A stretch of DNA of 64,000 nucleotides, taken from positions 806,001-870,000 of the forward strand of contig CAVPQI010000003.1 of NCBI GenBank assembly GCA_963707515.1, in the 5' to 3' direction. The position numbers were made by a program, and so were the translations under genes. Positions within the stretch are counted from its first letter, which is position 1; every line of letters starts with the position of its first letter. Positions 17,418 through 24,838 of the stretch are shown here, piece by piece. Origin of the DNA: Sva-07 sp963707515 (GTDB lineage Bacteria > Actinomycetota > Acidimicrobiia > Acidimicrobiales > Ilumatobacteraceae). The notes below the pieces were generated by a model. The model was given only the letters and a program-made list of their open reading frames with translations. It was not told where the DNA came from and searched no databases.

Positions 17418-19409
17418 GTGAGAGCACGACAGCTACTGGGCGCCACGCTGCTCGCGACGACGATCAGCTGTTCGGCGGCGGCGCACGTCCGCGCCGACGA
17501 CGTTCCGGCGCAGGATGCGCCGGCACAGGACGTACCGGCACAGGACGTGCCGGTCGCGGAGACGCCGGTCGAAGCCGGGTCGAGCGATCCGCCGCCCGAC
17601 GAACCTGACCTGCCGCCCGAGCCCGTTGGGTCGACCGACGCTCCGGGCCAGGTCGCCGACGCCGCCGACGAGACGACGCACACGATCGAGGTCGAGTCGG
17701 TCCAGATCGCCGTGGCGGACACCGGCCACAACACGTCGTCGTCGAACGCCGTGTCGTCGCCGACCGGCGAGCCGTCGACGAACCTGGCGACCGGTGCCGC
17801 GACGGCGGTCGGCAGTGCCGATCGGACCGCGATCGGCCAGCAGGTGGTGGCCGACGTCGACGAGACGTCGAGCGTCGACGTGGTGCAGATCTCCATCGTC
17901 TTCAACATCGGTGGCGCTCTCGCCAACAGCGGGACCAACTCGCTGGCCTCGGGCAGTGGTGCCGCAGGTGGCTCGGGGCAGATCACCACGGGTGCGGCCA
18001 CCGCCGTCGGCAACGAGTCAGCGACCTACGTCACCCAGGGGGCGCGCGCCGACGCCGATGCGGGGGAGAGCGACGTCGTCTCCCAGCGCACGGCGACACT
18101 GCGCATCGGGCTGGCGATCGCCAACACCGGTGCCAACGCCACGTCGTCGGCCTCGGCCTCGGGGTCGGGAAGCGGACCGGCCTCGGCGATCACCGGCGCG
18201 GCGATTGCGGTCGGCAATGCGTCGTCGTCCGCGATCACCCAGCTGGTCCTGGCGAGCGGGCGCGACGGGGCACGCATCGCCGTCGACCAGCGGGCGACGA
18301 TCATCAACTTCGGACTGGCGTTCGCGGACACCGGTTCGAACATGATCGGCAGCCATTTGGCGGCCGCGCTCTCCAGCGCCGACGAGGACGGCCTCGAGCA
18401 GCTGCTGATGTTGCTGATGCCCGAGCTCGTGGCGTCGGTCGAACGCTCGACGGGCGCGGGTTCGATCTCGACGGGTGACGCCACGGCGATCGGCAACCGA
18501 TCGAGCACCGAGGTGCTCCAGGTCGCCGTCGGTGACGCCGCTCGCGGCACGATCGACATCGACCAGCAGGTCGTCGTCGTCAATGCAGGCATGGCGGTGG
18601 CGACCTCCGGCGGCAACAGCGTCGGTTCGCAAGAACTGGCCGCGATGGGGATGACGGGACCGGCGGCCCAGGCGGTGGTCACCGAGGTCGCCGGGTTCCT
18701 GCGGCTGTTCATGTCGGAGATCGACGCCTGGACGACTGGCACGGCGCTGGACACGGAGCGGCGCGCCCTGACGACGAAGCTCGGCGACTTCGACATCGGC
18801 GTGGACAGCACGCTGACCTCGCAGACCTCGAGCGTCGCCGCGGTGAGGACCCGCCAACTGGCGGCAGTGGTCAACCTCGCCATCGGCCGCGCCAACTCGG
18901 GACTCAACGAGGCCAACACGACGATCGGCACGACCGAGCTGGCGACGGCACTCGCCACGCCAGCGGTGACCGAGGCGCTCGACGAGTCGGGCATCGGGAC
19001 CCTGCTGGTGGTCGCCGACTCGGGCGACCTGGTGATCGTCACGGGGTCGGCATCGGCGACCAACCGTGGGCTGGTGGTGTTGTGCGGACGTCTGAACATG
19101 GCCGACCTGACGTGCCTCGCCCCGCCGCCGCCTCCCCCTCCGCCGCCTCCCCCTCCTCCGACGCCTGGCGTCCTGCCGGTGGATCCGGTCGACGAGGGCG
19201 GCGCCGGGGAGGCGGTCGGCGGCGAGGCCACCGCACCAGCCGCCCCGATCCGTTCCTCGGTGCCGGCGGCGCAGCGGACGTCGGCGGGCCGCAGTCTGCC
19301 GGCGACCGGAGGCGATCCTCTGGGGTTGGTGCTCGTGGCGCTGGTGACGTCGTTGCTCGGCGCCGGCTTGATGGTCGCGTCGCGGCGGTCGTCGTGTCCC
19401 GGCCGTTGA
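17418..19409 (+). CDS. LPXTG cell-wall-anchored surface protein with repeated TGxATAxGN modules
   Basis: A 663-residue exported protein ending in a classical sorting signal: LPATG at about 627-631, a hydrophobic span and a basic tail (RRSS). The N-terminus has a signal peptide (residues 1-25) and AQDxP pentapeptide repeats. Residues about 90-410 hold at least four modules with TGAATAVGS/N, TGAAIAVGN and TGDATAIGN (125, 191, 259, 352) and six small N/D-T/S-G-x-N turns. A proline run (about 575-590) acts as a wall-spanning stalk. GTG 17418 is preferred because GAGG ends 8 nt upstream; GTG 17409 is the longer choice. No sortase gene lies in the window. The module style is related to the upstream secreted protein. 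Confidence 0.87.
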   Translation: MRARQLLGATLLATTISCSAAAHVRADDVPAQDAPAQDVPAQDVPVAETPVEAGSSDPPPDEPDLPPEPVGSTDAPGQVADAADETTHTIEVESVQIAVADTGHNTSSSNAVSSPTGEPSTNLATGAATAVGSADRTAIGQQVVADVDETSSVDVVQISIVFNIGGALANSGTNSLASGSGAAGGSGQITTGAATAVGNESATYVTQGARADADAGESDVVSQRTATLRIGLAIANTGANATSSASASGSGSGPASAITGAAIAVGNASSSAITQLVLASGRDGARIAVDQRATIINFGLAFADTGSNMIGSHLAAALSSADEDGLEQLLMLLMPELVASVERSTGAGSISTGDATAIGNRSSTEVLQVAVGDAARGTIDIDQQVVVVNAGMAVATSGGNSVGSQELAAMGMTGPAAQAVVTEVAGFLRLFMSEIDAWTTGTALDTERRALTTKLGDFDIGVDSTLTSQTSSVAAVRTRQLAAVVNLAIGRANSGLNEANTTIGTTELATALATPAVTEALDESGIGTLLVVADSGDLVIVTGSASATNRGLVVLCGRLNMADLTCLAPPPPPPPPPPPPPTPGVLPVDPVDEGGAGEAVGGEATAPAAPIRSSVPAAQRTSAGRSLPATGGDPLGLVLVALVTSLLGAGLMVASRRSSCPGR

Positions 19410-19789
19410 CGGTGATCGTCGCAGTGGCGCTGATGATCGCCGGCGGATGTGCCCCTGCGTCGGGCGAGCAGTTGCGCGACACGGACGCAGCCGGCTCCAC
19501 CTCGAGCACTCGAGCACCGAGCGCCGAACCACCGGCCGATTCCTCGGTGCCGCGGGCCTCGGGCGGTTCCCATCGAGCGACCGTCGTCACCGACGCCGGG
19601 CGGATCGAGGCGACGACGGTCGACGGCGATCTGGTGGTCGACGTCGTCGCCGCCGCCGGCTGGGAGTACGTCGTCGAGCGCCGACCGCAACACGTGCGCG
19701 TCGCCTCGACGTCGGGCGGAAATCGTGTGGTCGTCGATCTCCGAGCAACAGCGGGCGGGATCTCCCAGGAGGTCAGCACCTCGAGCTGA
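19394..19789 (+). CDS. Small lipoprotein overlapping the LPXTG gene
   Basis: A 131-residue predicted lipoprotein: GTG start, basic residue, hydrophobic core and lipobox (MIAGGC), so Cys about 19 would be lipidated after export. A Ser/Pro linker leads to a beta-rich domain (RIEATTVDGDLVVDVVAAAGWEYVVE ... RVVVDLRA, each part seen separately). The gene overlaps the LPXTG gene by 16 nt in another frame, which implies translational coupling and a shared job at the cell surface. No family was recognised. Confidence 0.8.
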   Translation: MSRPLTVIVAVALMIAGGCAPASGEQLRDTDAAGSTSSTRAPSAEPPADSSVPRASGGSHRATVVTDAGRIEATTVDGDLVVDVVAAAGWEYVVERRPQHVRVASTSGGNRVVVDLRATAGGISQEVSTSS

Positions 19790-19912
19790 TCGGGACGCGC
19801 CACCACGCTGCGTGGTGTTCGTCTCACGGGGGCGAACGCGACTGCTGCCAGTCCGCGTCCCACGACAATACCGATGAGCTGGTGGTTTGTGCTCCAACCG
19901 GTGAGGAACGCC

Positions 19913-19941
19913 TTGCCCTAACTGGCCGGCGGTGGTACCGT
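19913..19941 (+). promoter_or_regulatory. Candidate vegetative promoter of the sigma factor gene
   Basis: TTGCCC (19913-19918), 17 nt, then TACCGT (19936-19941). It would give a 5' leader of about 80 nt before ATG 20031. The rest of the 240-nt spacer shows only a weak CACCAC/GTGGTG hairpin at 19801-19817. Confidence 0.4.
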
Positions 19942-20030
19942 CGACCACCTAACTCTCACTCAGTGTGGCCGCGGTTGGGCATCGACGTCGTCGACCGGCG
20001 GGGCGAGGGACGTGATGAGGGGACCGACGA

Positions 20031-20820
20031 ATGGCGATCAGAGATGCGCCGGCCGGGCGAGTACGGCAGGCCGAGAGTGACGATCCGGACGAGCTGGTCC
20101 GTGCCTACTGTGCCGACCACCAACCGGACCTGCTCGACCGCATCGTCGAGTCGTTCGACTGGATGGCCCACGTGGTCGCCCATCGCGCCAGGTGGCACGA
20201 CGAGTCGCTCGACGACGTCACGCAGGTCGCCCGCATCGGCCTGTTGGCGGCGATCGAGCGCTTCGATCCGACGCGCGGCGTGGCGTTCCGGACGTTCGCC
20301 GAAGCGACGATGGTCGGCGTGCTCCAGCACCACCATCGCGGTGTCCTGACCGTGCGCGTGCCGCGCGGTGTCCAAGATCTCAACGCCGCCTGCCACGGCG
20401 CAGTCGAACGGCTGGCGGCCGATCTGAAACGAATGCCGACGCCGGCCGAGGTGGCCGAGCGCATCGGGGCCGACGAGGTCGACGTGGTCAATGCCCTCGC
20501 CGTCGATCAGCTCTTCCACCCCGTCTCGCTGGCGCCGTCCGCCGACGATCGCGAACGCGGATCTACGCGAGCGTCTCGGTCGCATCGATGCACTGCTCGA
20601 GTCCGCCGACGATCGTGCCGAGGTCCACGCCGCACTCTCCTCGCTGCCGAGCCGGCAGCGGACGATCCTGTTCCTGCTGTTCTACGAGGGATGGACGCAG
20701 TCGGAGATCGGCGCCCACCTCGGGATCAGTCAGGTGCAGGTCTCGCGCTTGGTGACGCAGGCGCTCGGCGCCCTGCGCAGCCGGGTGCAACCGCTCGACA
20801 GCCAGCGCGCCAGCGCCTGA
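20031..20820 (+). CDS. SigB/SigF-group alternative RNA polymerase sigma factor (one frameshift)
   Basis: Group 3 sigma-70 protein. Region 2 (DDVTQVARIGLLAAIERFDP and FRTFAEATMVGVLQHH, seen separately), region 3 (VRVPRGVQDLN ... LKRMPTPAEVAERIG) and region 4 (LPSRQRTILFLLFYEGWTQ, then SEIGAHLGISQVQVSRL) are all present and of normal spacing once a one-base shift near 20560 is removed; the frame changes from 3 to 1 there. Such factors usually answer stress or envelope signals and are held by an anti-sigma factor, but no anti-sigma gene is adjacent. Directly upstream lies the secreted/LPXTG locus, whose first gene has a SigB/F-like promoter. Confidence 0.87.
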
Positions 20821-20837
20821 TGGGCGGGCGCTGGCGC
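20807..20837. terminator. Terminator hairpin between sigma factor and HNH genes
   Basis: GCGCCAGCGCC at 20807-20817 pairs perfectly over 11 bp with GGCGCTGGCGC at 20827-20837. The left arm lies in the last codons of the sigma gene; the right arm lies before the 3' end of the convergent HNH gene, so it can serve both. Confidence 0.65.
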
Positions 20838-20855
20838 CGTGCTGCCGGCCGCGGC

Positions 20856-22123
20856 TCATGCCGCGCTCCGGTTGGGGGGTCCGGTGGTCATGATGGTGCC
20901 GTCGGGGAGGGTGAGGGTGAGTTCTCGGTTGGGTCCGAGGGTGATGGTCCAGCCGTCGTGGTGGATGTTGGTGTGGTGGCCGGTGCACAGTGGCGCGAGG
21001 TTGGAGAGGTTGGTGGTGCCGCCGTGCCGCCACCAGGTGATGTGGTGGAGTTTGCAGCGGTCGTAGGGGACACGGCAGCCGGGCACGGTGCAGGTGGAGT
21101 AGAGGGCGCGGAGTGCTCGTCGCTGCGGCTGTGTTGGCGAGTCGGGTCGTGCGTCCGAGGTCGAGTTCGCCCGGTGCGTGGAGCACGATGCCGTTGCGGA
21201 CGACGACCGTGTGCACGTTGGCGTCGGGTTCGTTCATCATCTGGCGCAGGATGCGGAGTGGGATGTCGACCGGGATCGGCCAGGTGACGTCCCAGTCCGG
21301 CTCGTCGGACGTGCCGGTGCCGGTGGTGTTCGGCTCGTCGGTGGTGTTCGTGTCGCTGGTGGTGTCGATGACGACGACGAACTCGGGTCGCCCCGCTCGT
21401 GGGGTGGGTGCGTCGCCGGTGATCAGTCGGGCGAGGGCGAGGGCACGGAGGTGTTTGTTGCGTTCGATCGGATCGGCGGGTGCGGTGGCGGGGACGGTGT
21501 CGGCGAACACGGTGTCGACGGTGTGATCGAGCCGGGTGGCGAGGGTGACGCCGGTGAGCGGATCGAACCGTCCGCGCAGGTTCCACATCCCTTCACCGTC
21601 GACCCAGGTCGACACGGTGGTTGCCCGCTTCTGGCGTTCCAACCGGTCGAGACCGTCAGCACGCTGCACGTCGCACGCCACCTGGCGGACCTTGGTGCGC
21701 CACTGGTCGACGGTGGCATGGCTGGCGAACGTCGACAGGCGATCGCAGCGTTCGATCAGGGCTCTCGCGTTGACCGGCATCGAGACCACCCGCAGCACGG
21801 GTGACGGCGTCGACGTGACCGGCAGTGATCGTGCCGTCGTCGAGGGCGGACGCCAAGTCGACGGCGGCATCCAAGGTCTTCGATCGTTCGATCGTCTTGG
21901 CGGCGTTGGTGGTGCTGTCGTGGGTGGCGTCGGTGATCACCGCCTCGGGAAACGACACCACCTCGGCCAACTGACGCACCAGGTCAGCCTCGCTGGCATC
22001 GCACCACGCCCGGATCGCCGACACGTCACGCAACCCCGCTTCGATGCCGGTCCGGTCGGCGGACACGTCGACGCGGGCGGCGGCCACCCGCTGCACCCGC
22101 TCGATCACGACCCCCGTGTCCAT
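20856..22123 (-). CDS. DUF222/HNH endonuclease-like protein (13E12 type, two frameshifts)
   Basis: Actinobacterial protein with an N-terminal DUF222 helical domain and a C-terminal HNH nuclease domain, usually present in many copies per genome and of unknown role. DUF222 is read from ATG 22123 (VSADRTGIEAGLRDVSAIRAW region), shifts near 21770 into ALIERCDRLSTFASHATVDQW, and shifts again near 21112 into ALYSTCTVPGCRVPYDRC. The HNH part shows CxxPxC-type zinc cysteines, HHITWWRHGGTTNLSNLAPLC and GHHTNIHHDGW, so the nuclease core is complete. Both shifts equal one extra base. GTG 22150 is a longer start. It is a threonine-rich, repeat-prone gene family, which also makes assembly errors likely. 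Confidence 0.85.
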
Positions 22124-22205
22124 ACCCCCATCATGACCAAGGGGTGTCACAGGGTTGCCGGGTCACGGTGAGGAGTCGGGTCTCGACGGGTCGGTGGCGG
22201 ACCGC

Positions 22206-22631
22206 TCAGCCGGGCGGCAAGGTGTCCGCCGGGCAGCAGATCTCGAGCTCCATCCCGTCGGGGTCGCGGAAGAACAACGACCACTCGTCACCGAGCTGCT
22301 GTACGTCGCCGACCTCTTGGGCGCCGGCGGCGGCGAGTCGGTCCTTCATCGATCGGAGCACGTCGACCGAGTCCACGGCGAAGGCGAAGTGGTCGATGGC
22401 ACCTCGCCCGCCCTGCCGGCGACGCTCACCGATGATCTCCTCGGCGGTCATCTCGAACACGTTGAGCGCCGACCCGCCACCGACGTCGACCACCTTCATC
22501 CACGGGTGGTGCTCGTCCTTGGGCACCTCGAACACGACCACCGCCTCGAAGGCGTCCTCGTAGAAGCCGACAGTGGTGTCCATCGAGGTCGTCAGTGTGG
22601 CGACGTGGTTGAAGCCGGACGTGAGTGGCAT
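22206..22631 (-). CDS. VOC-superfamily (glyoxalase/dioxygenase fold) protein
   Basis: A 141-residue metalloenzyme-like protein with two beta-alpha-beta-beta-beta modules: NHVATLTTSMDTTVGFYEDA starts the first and IDHFAFAVDSVDVLRSMKDR the second. The His of each module opening and the Glu in GMELEI are the usual metal ligands, so a metal site is likely. Members include glyoxalases, epimerases and extradiol dioxygenases; the substrate cannot be told. Start ATG 22631 follows TACCGT by 6 nt. Its own 21-nt spacing from the ATPase gene upstream suggests possible read-through, but it has a separate promoter. Confidence 0.87.
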   Translation of the reverse strand: MPLTSGFNHVATLTTSMDTTVGFYEDAFEAVVVFEVPKDEHHPWMKVVDVGGGSALNVFEMTAEEIIGERRRQGGRGAIDHFAFAVDSVDVLRSMKDRLAAAGAQEVGDVQQLGDEWSLFFRDPDGMELEICCPADTLPPG

Positions 22632-22637
22632 GTTGCG

Positions 22638-22643
22638 ACGGTA
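22638..22643 (-). promoter_or_regulatory. -10 element of the VOC gene at 22206
   Basis: TACCGT on the minus strand, 6 nt before ATG 22631, squeezed into the 20-nt gap after the ATPase gene. Confidence 0.5.
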
Positions 22644-22651
22644 GCCCGCGG

Positions 22652-23809
22652 TCAGGCCGGCATCGCTCGACGTATATAGGAGTGGAAGTGGGGGATGGCG
22701 AACTCGACCCAGCCGTAGCGCGGCGCGTACACCAGTCCTTCGCCGATCAGCCGATCGCGGAAGGCGCCGACCTGGGAGGTGGTCATCCCCATCGCCTCGG
22801 CGACGTGGCCGGAGCGGTGCGGCCCGCCACCGAGTGACGCCAGTGCCCGCACGTAGCTGACCTCGGAGGCCGGGATGCGGGCGATCCTGGCGGCGAAGAA
22901 GGCGGCGTCGAGGGCGTGCTCGACGGCCGACGTGGCTCGTTCGACGTCGGCGGCCGAGATCGGGTCGTCGGTGGCCACGTTCCACGTGTGGTACGCCCAG
23001 GTCTGGACGAAGAACGGGTAGCCGTCGGAGTGCTCGACCACGGCGTCGATCGCCGCGTCGGCCCACTCGACGCCGAGCTCGCGCGAGGGCTCGGTGACGG
23101 CGCGCGCCGCCTGGTCGGGTGAGAGCGGTCCGAGCTCGAAGACGGCGAACATGCGCTCGGCGTAGGTGGCTGCCTTGGCTACGTCGCCGACGAGGTTGGG
23201 CAGTCCGGCGAGCAGGCAGGCGAGGGGGAGGGCGTCCTGGCCGCAGCGGTGCACGCCGGCGAGGATGCGGCGGAAGTCGTTGCGCTCGACGAGTTGCGCC
23301 TCGTCGATCGCCAGCAGCACCCCGATGTCGTTGTCGGCTGCGGCGGCGGCGAGGTCGACGATCACGTCGGCGAGCGAATCACGGTCGGCGACCGCCGAGG
23401 TGTCCGTGCGATCGACGCCGAACCCGGTCCCGAGGACGGTCAGCGAGACCGAATCGATCGAACGCAGGGCGCGGGCGACCTTGCTGCCGCCGTGTTCGAA
23501 ACTCTCGGCGACGCGCCGGCACTGACGGACGAGAGAGCGGATCGTGTCGTCACCCCCGACGGCTTCGAGGCGGATCACCCGGTAGCCGCTGTGCTCACCC
23601 AGCGCGGCGAGCTTGCCGAGCAGCACGGTCTTGCCGACGCCGCGCAGACCGGTGACGAGGAGGTGCTGGTGGCTGCGCGACGATCGCAGCCGTTGCAGGG
23701 CGATCGTCGCCGTGTCGATGATGTCGTCGCGGCCGACCAGTGCCGGCGGTGGCGTGCCGGCCCCGGGGGCGTACGGGTTGGCGATCGGGTCGTACTGTTC
23801 GACCGACAT
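22652..23809 (-). CDS. Stand-alone AAA ATPase with C-terminal winged helix (Orc1/Cdc6-like, AAA_16)
   Basis: A 385-residue P-loop ATPase. Walker A is GLRGVGKT (residues 54-61) and Walker B is LLAIDEAQ near residue 170; sensor and lid helices follow, and the last 80 residues look like a winged helix (HVAEAMGMTTSQVGAFRDRL). The Orc1/Cdc6-like or MalT-like ATPase group acts in DNA handling, signalling or conflict systems. No effector domain is fused and no partner is obvious; the VOC gene downstream is the only same-strand neighbour. Start ATG 23809 has TAATCT 6 nt upstream. Confidence 0.85.
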   Translation of the reverse strand: MSVEQYDPIANPYAPGAGTPPPALVGRDDIIDTATIALQRLRSSRSHQHLLVTGLRGVGKTVLLGKLAALGEHSGYRVIRLEAVGGDDTIRSLVRQCRRVAESFEHGGSKVARALRSIDSVSLTVLGTGFGVDRTDTSAVADRDSLADVIVDLAAAAADNDIGVLLAIDEAQLVERNDFRRILAGVHRCGQDALPLACLLAGLPNLVGDVAKAATYAERMFAVFELGPLSPDQAARAVTEPSRELGVEWADAAIDAVVEHSDGYPFFVQTWAYHTWNVATDDPISAADVERATSAVEHALDAAFFAARIARIPASEVSYVRALASLGGGPHRSGHVAEAMGMTTSQVGAFRDRLIGEGLVYAPRYGWVEFAIPHFHSYIRRAMPA

Positions 23810-23815
23810 GCCTCG

Positions 23816-23821
23816 AGATTA
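23816..23821 (-). promoter_or_regulatory. -10 element of the AAA ATPase gene
   Basis: TAATCT on the minus strand ends 6 nt before ATG 23809; it is the most AT-rich hexamer of the set and probably the strongest. Confidence 0.55.
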
Positions 23822-23870
23822 GCAATCTCTGACAAACCGCAGGCACAACCGGCAGATCGCCGCCGTCGTA

Positions 23871-23919
23871 CTTCTGGGTCGGAATCGCCGCGCGAGGCGC
23901 GGCACATGCGACCCAGAAG
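23871..23919. repeat. Two-tier palindromic hairpin in a divergent promoter region
   Basis: Outer arms CTTCTGGGTCG (23871-23881) and CGACCCAGAAG (23909-23919) pair perfectly over 11 bp; inner arms CCGCGC and GCGCGG (23888-23893, 23897-23902) pair over 6 bp with loop GAG, separated by a symmetric 6/6 internal loop. It lies between two divergent genes, so it is not a terminator. It shares GGTCGGAATC with the hairpin at 36217. Confidence 0.65.
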
Positions 23920-24061
23920 CGGGGAACAACCCGGCGAACCCCGAGGCTCCGGCTCGGCACTCGGCCACGGTCCACCGCTACGGTCCTGCCAGACACTGGC
24001 GCTCGGTCATGGCATCCGCCACGGTCGTCCGCCGCACCGACGCGACCAATGGGGAGGTCTC

Positions 24062-24838
24062 GTGGACGACGAGCAGATCCTGACCGACCGGCACGACGAC
24101 GTGCTGGTGTTGACCCTCGACCGGCCCGAGCGGCTGAACGCCTGGACCCCGCGGATGAGCGCGGAGCTGACGGCGGCGATCGAGATGGCCGACGCCGACG
24201 ACTCGATCGGTGCGGTCGTGATCACCGGCTCCGGCCGTGGCTTCTGCGCCGGCGCCGACATCGAGGCGACGTTCGGTGCCCAGCTCGACGGTGACCGCGA
24301 GGCAGCCAGGCCGGGTCCTCGGCGGGACTGGGTCGAGCTGCTCCGATCGACGAAGCCGATCGTCGCCGCGATCAACGGCCCGGCGGTCGGCGTCGGCCTG
24401 ACGATGGTCCTGCCGTGCGACCGCCTGATCGCTTCGACCGCCGCTCGGTTGAGCCTGCGTTTCGTCAAGATGGGGCTCGTGCCCGAGCTCGCCAGCTCGC
24501 AACTCCTGCCCAACCGGGTCGGCTTCGGTGCCGCCTCCGACCTGATGCTGTCGGGTCGCATCATCGACGCTGACGAGGCGCTGCGGATCGGCCTCGTCGA
24601 CGAGCTGACCGAGCCCGATGCGCTGCTGGCGACGGCAGTCGAGCGGGCGCGCGAGTACGGCGAGAACCCGACCCCGCAGCTGCGCTGGATCAAAGAGCTG
24701 CTGACGATCAACGCCAACGAGACGGATCTCGCCGCAGTGCAGCGTCGCGAGATCGACTACCTCCAGCGCGCCTACGCATCACCCGAGCACGCCGAGGCAG
24801 TGCGCGGGTTCCTCGCCGGCCGCACGGGGTCGTCGTGA
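24062..24838 (+). CDS. Enoyl-CoA hydratase/isomerase (crotonase family)
   Basis: Crotonase-fold enzyme of 258 residues that hydrates or isomerises 2-enoyl-CoA thioesters. The first oxyanion-hole loop is GRGFCAGADIEA and the second is AINGPAVGVGLTMVLPCDR, ending in the VPELASSQLLPNRVG region where the catalytic Glu of hydratases lies (VPELASS). The start is GTG 24062 with GGGGAGG at 24051-24057; the ATG at 24049 is out of frame. The stop overlaps the acyl-CoA ligase start by 4 nt (GTGA), so both are made together as a fatty-acid or side-chain degradation pair. Confidence 0.92.
   Translation: MDDEQILTDRHDDVLVLTLDRPERLNAWTPRMSAELTAAIEMADADDSIGAVVITGSGRGFCAGADIEATFGAQLDGDREAARPGPRRDWVELLRSTKPIVAAINGPAVGVGLTMVLPCDRLIASTAARLSLRFVKMGLVPELASSQLLPNRVGFGAASDLMLSGRIIDADEALRIGLVDELTEPDALLATAVERAREYGENPTPQLRWIKELLTINANETDLAAVQRREIDYLQRAYASPEHAEAVRGFLAGRTGSS

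Noticed and set aside
17418..17500. LPXTG protein as a lipoprotein because of a Cys near residue 18
   Set aside because: The residues before that Cys (TTIS) are not a proper lipobox, and a full sorting signal is present at the C-terminus.
20856..22123. HNH gene as a mobile intron, prophage or restriction system
   Set aside because: DUF222/HNH proteins are ordinary multi-copy actinobacterial genes; no reverse transcriptase, integrase, methylase or attachment repeats are present.
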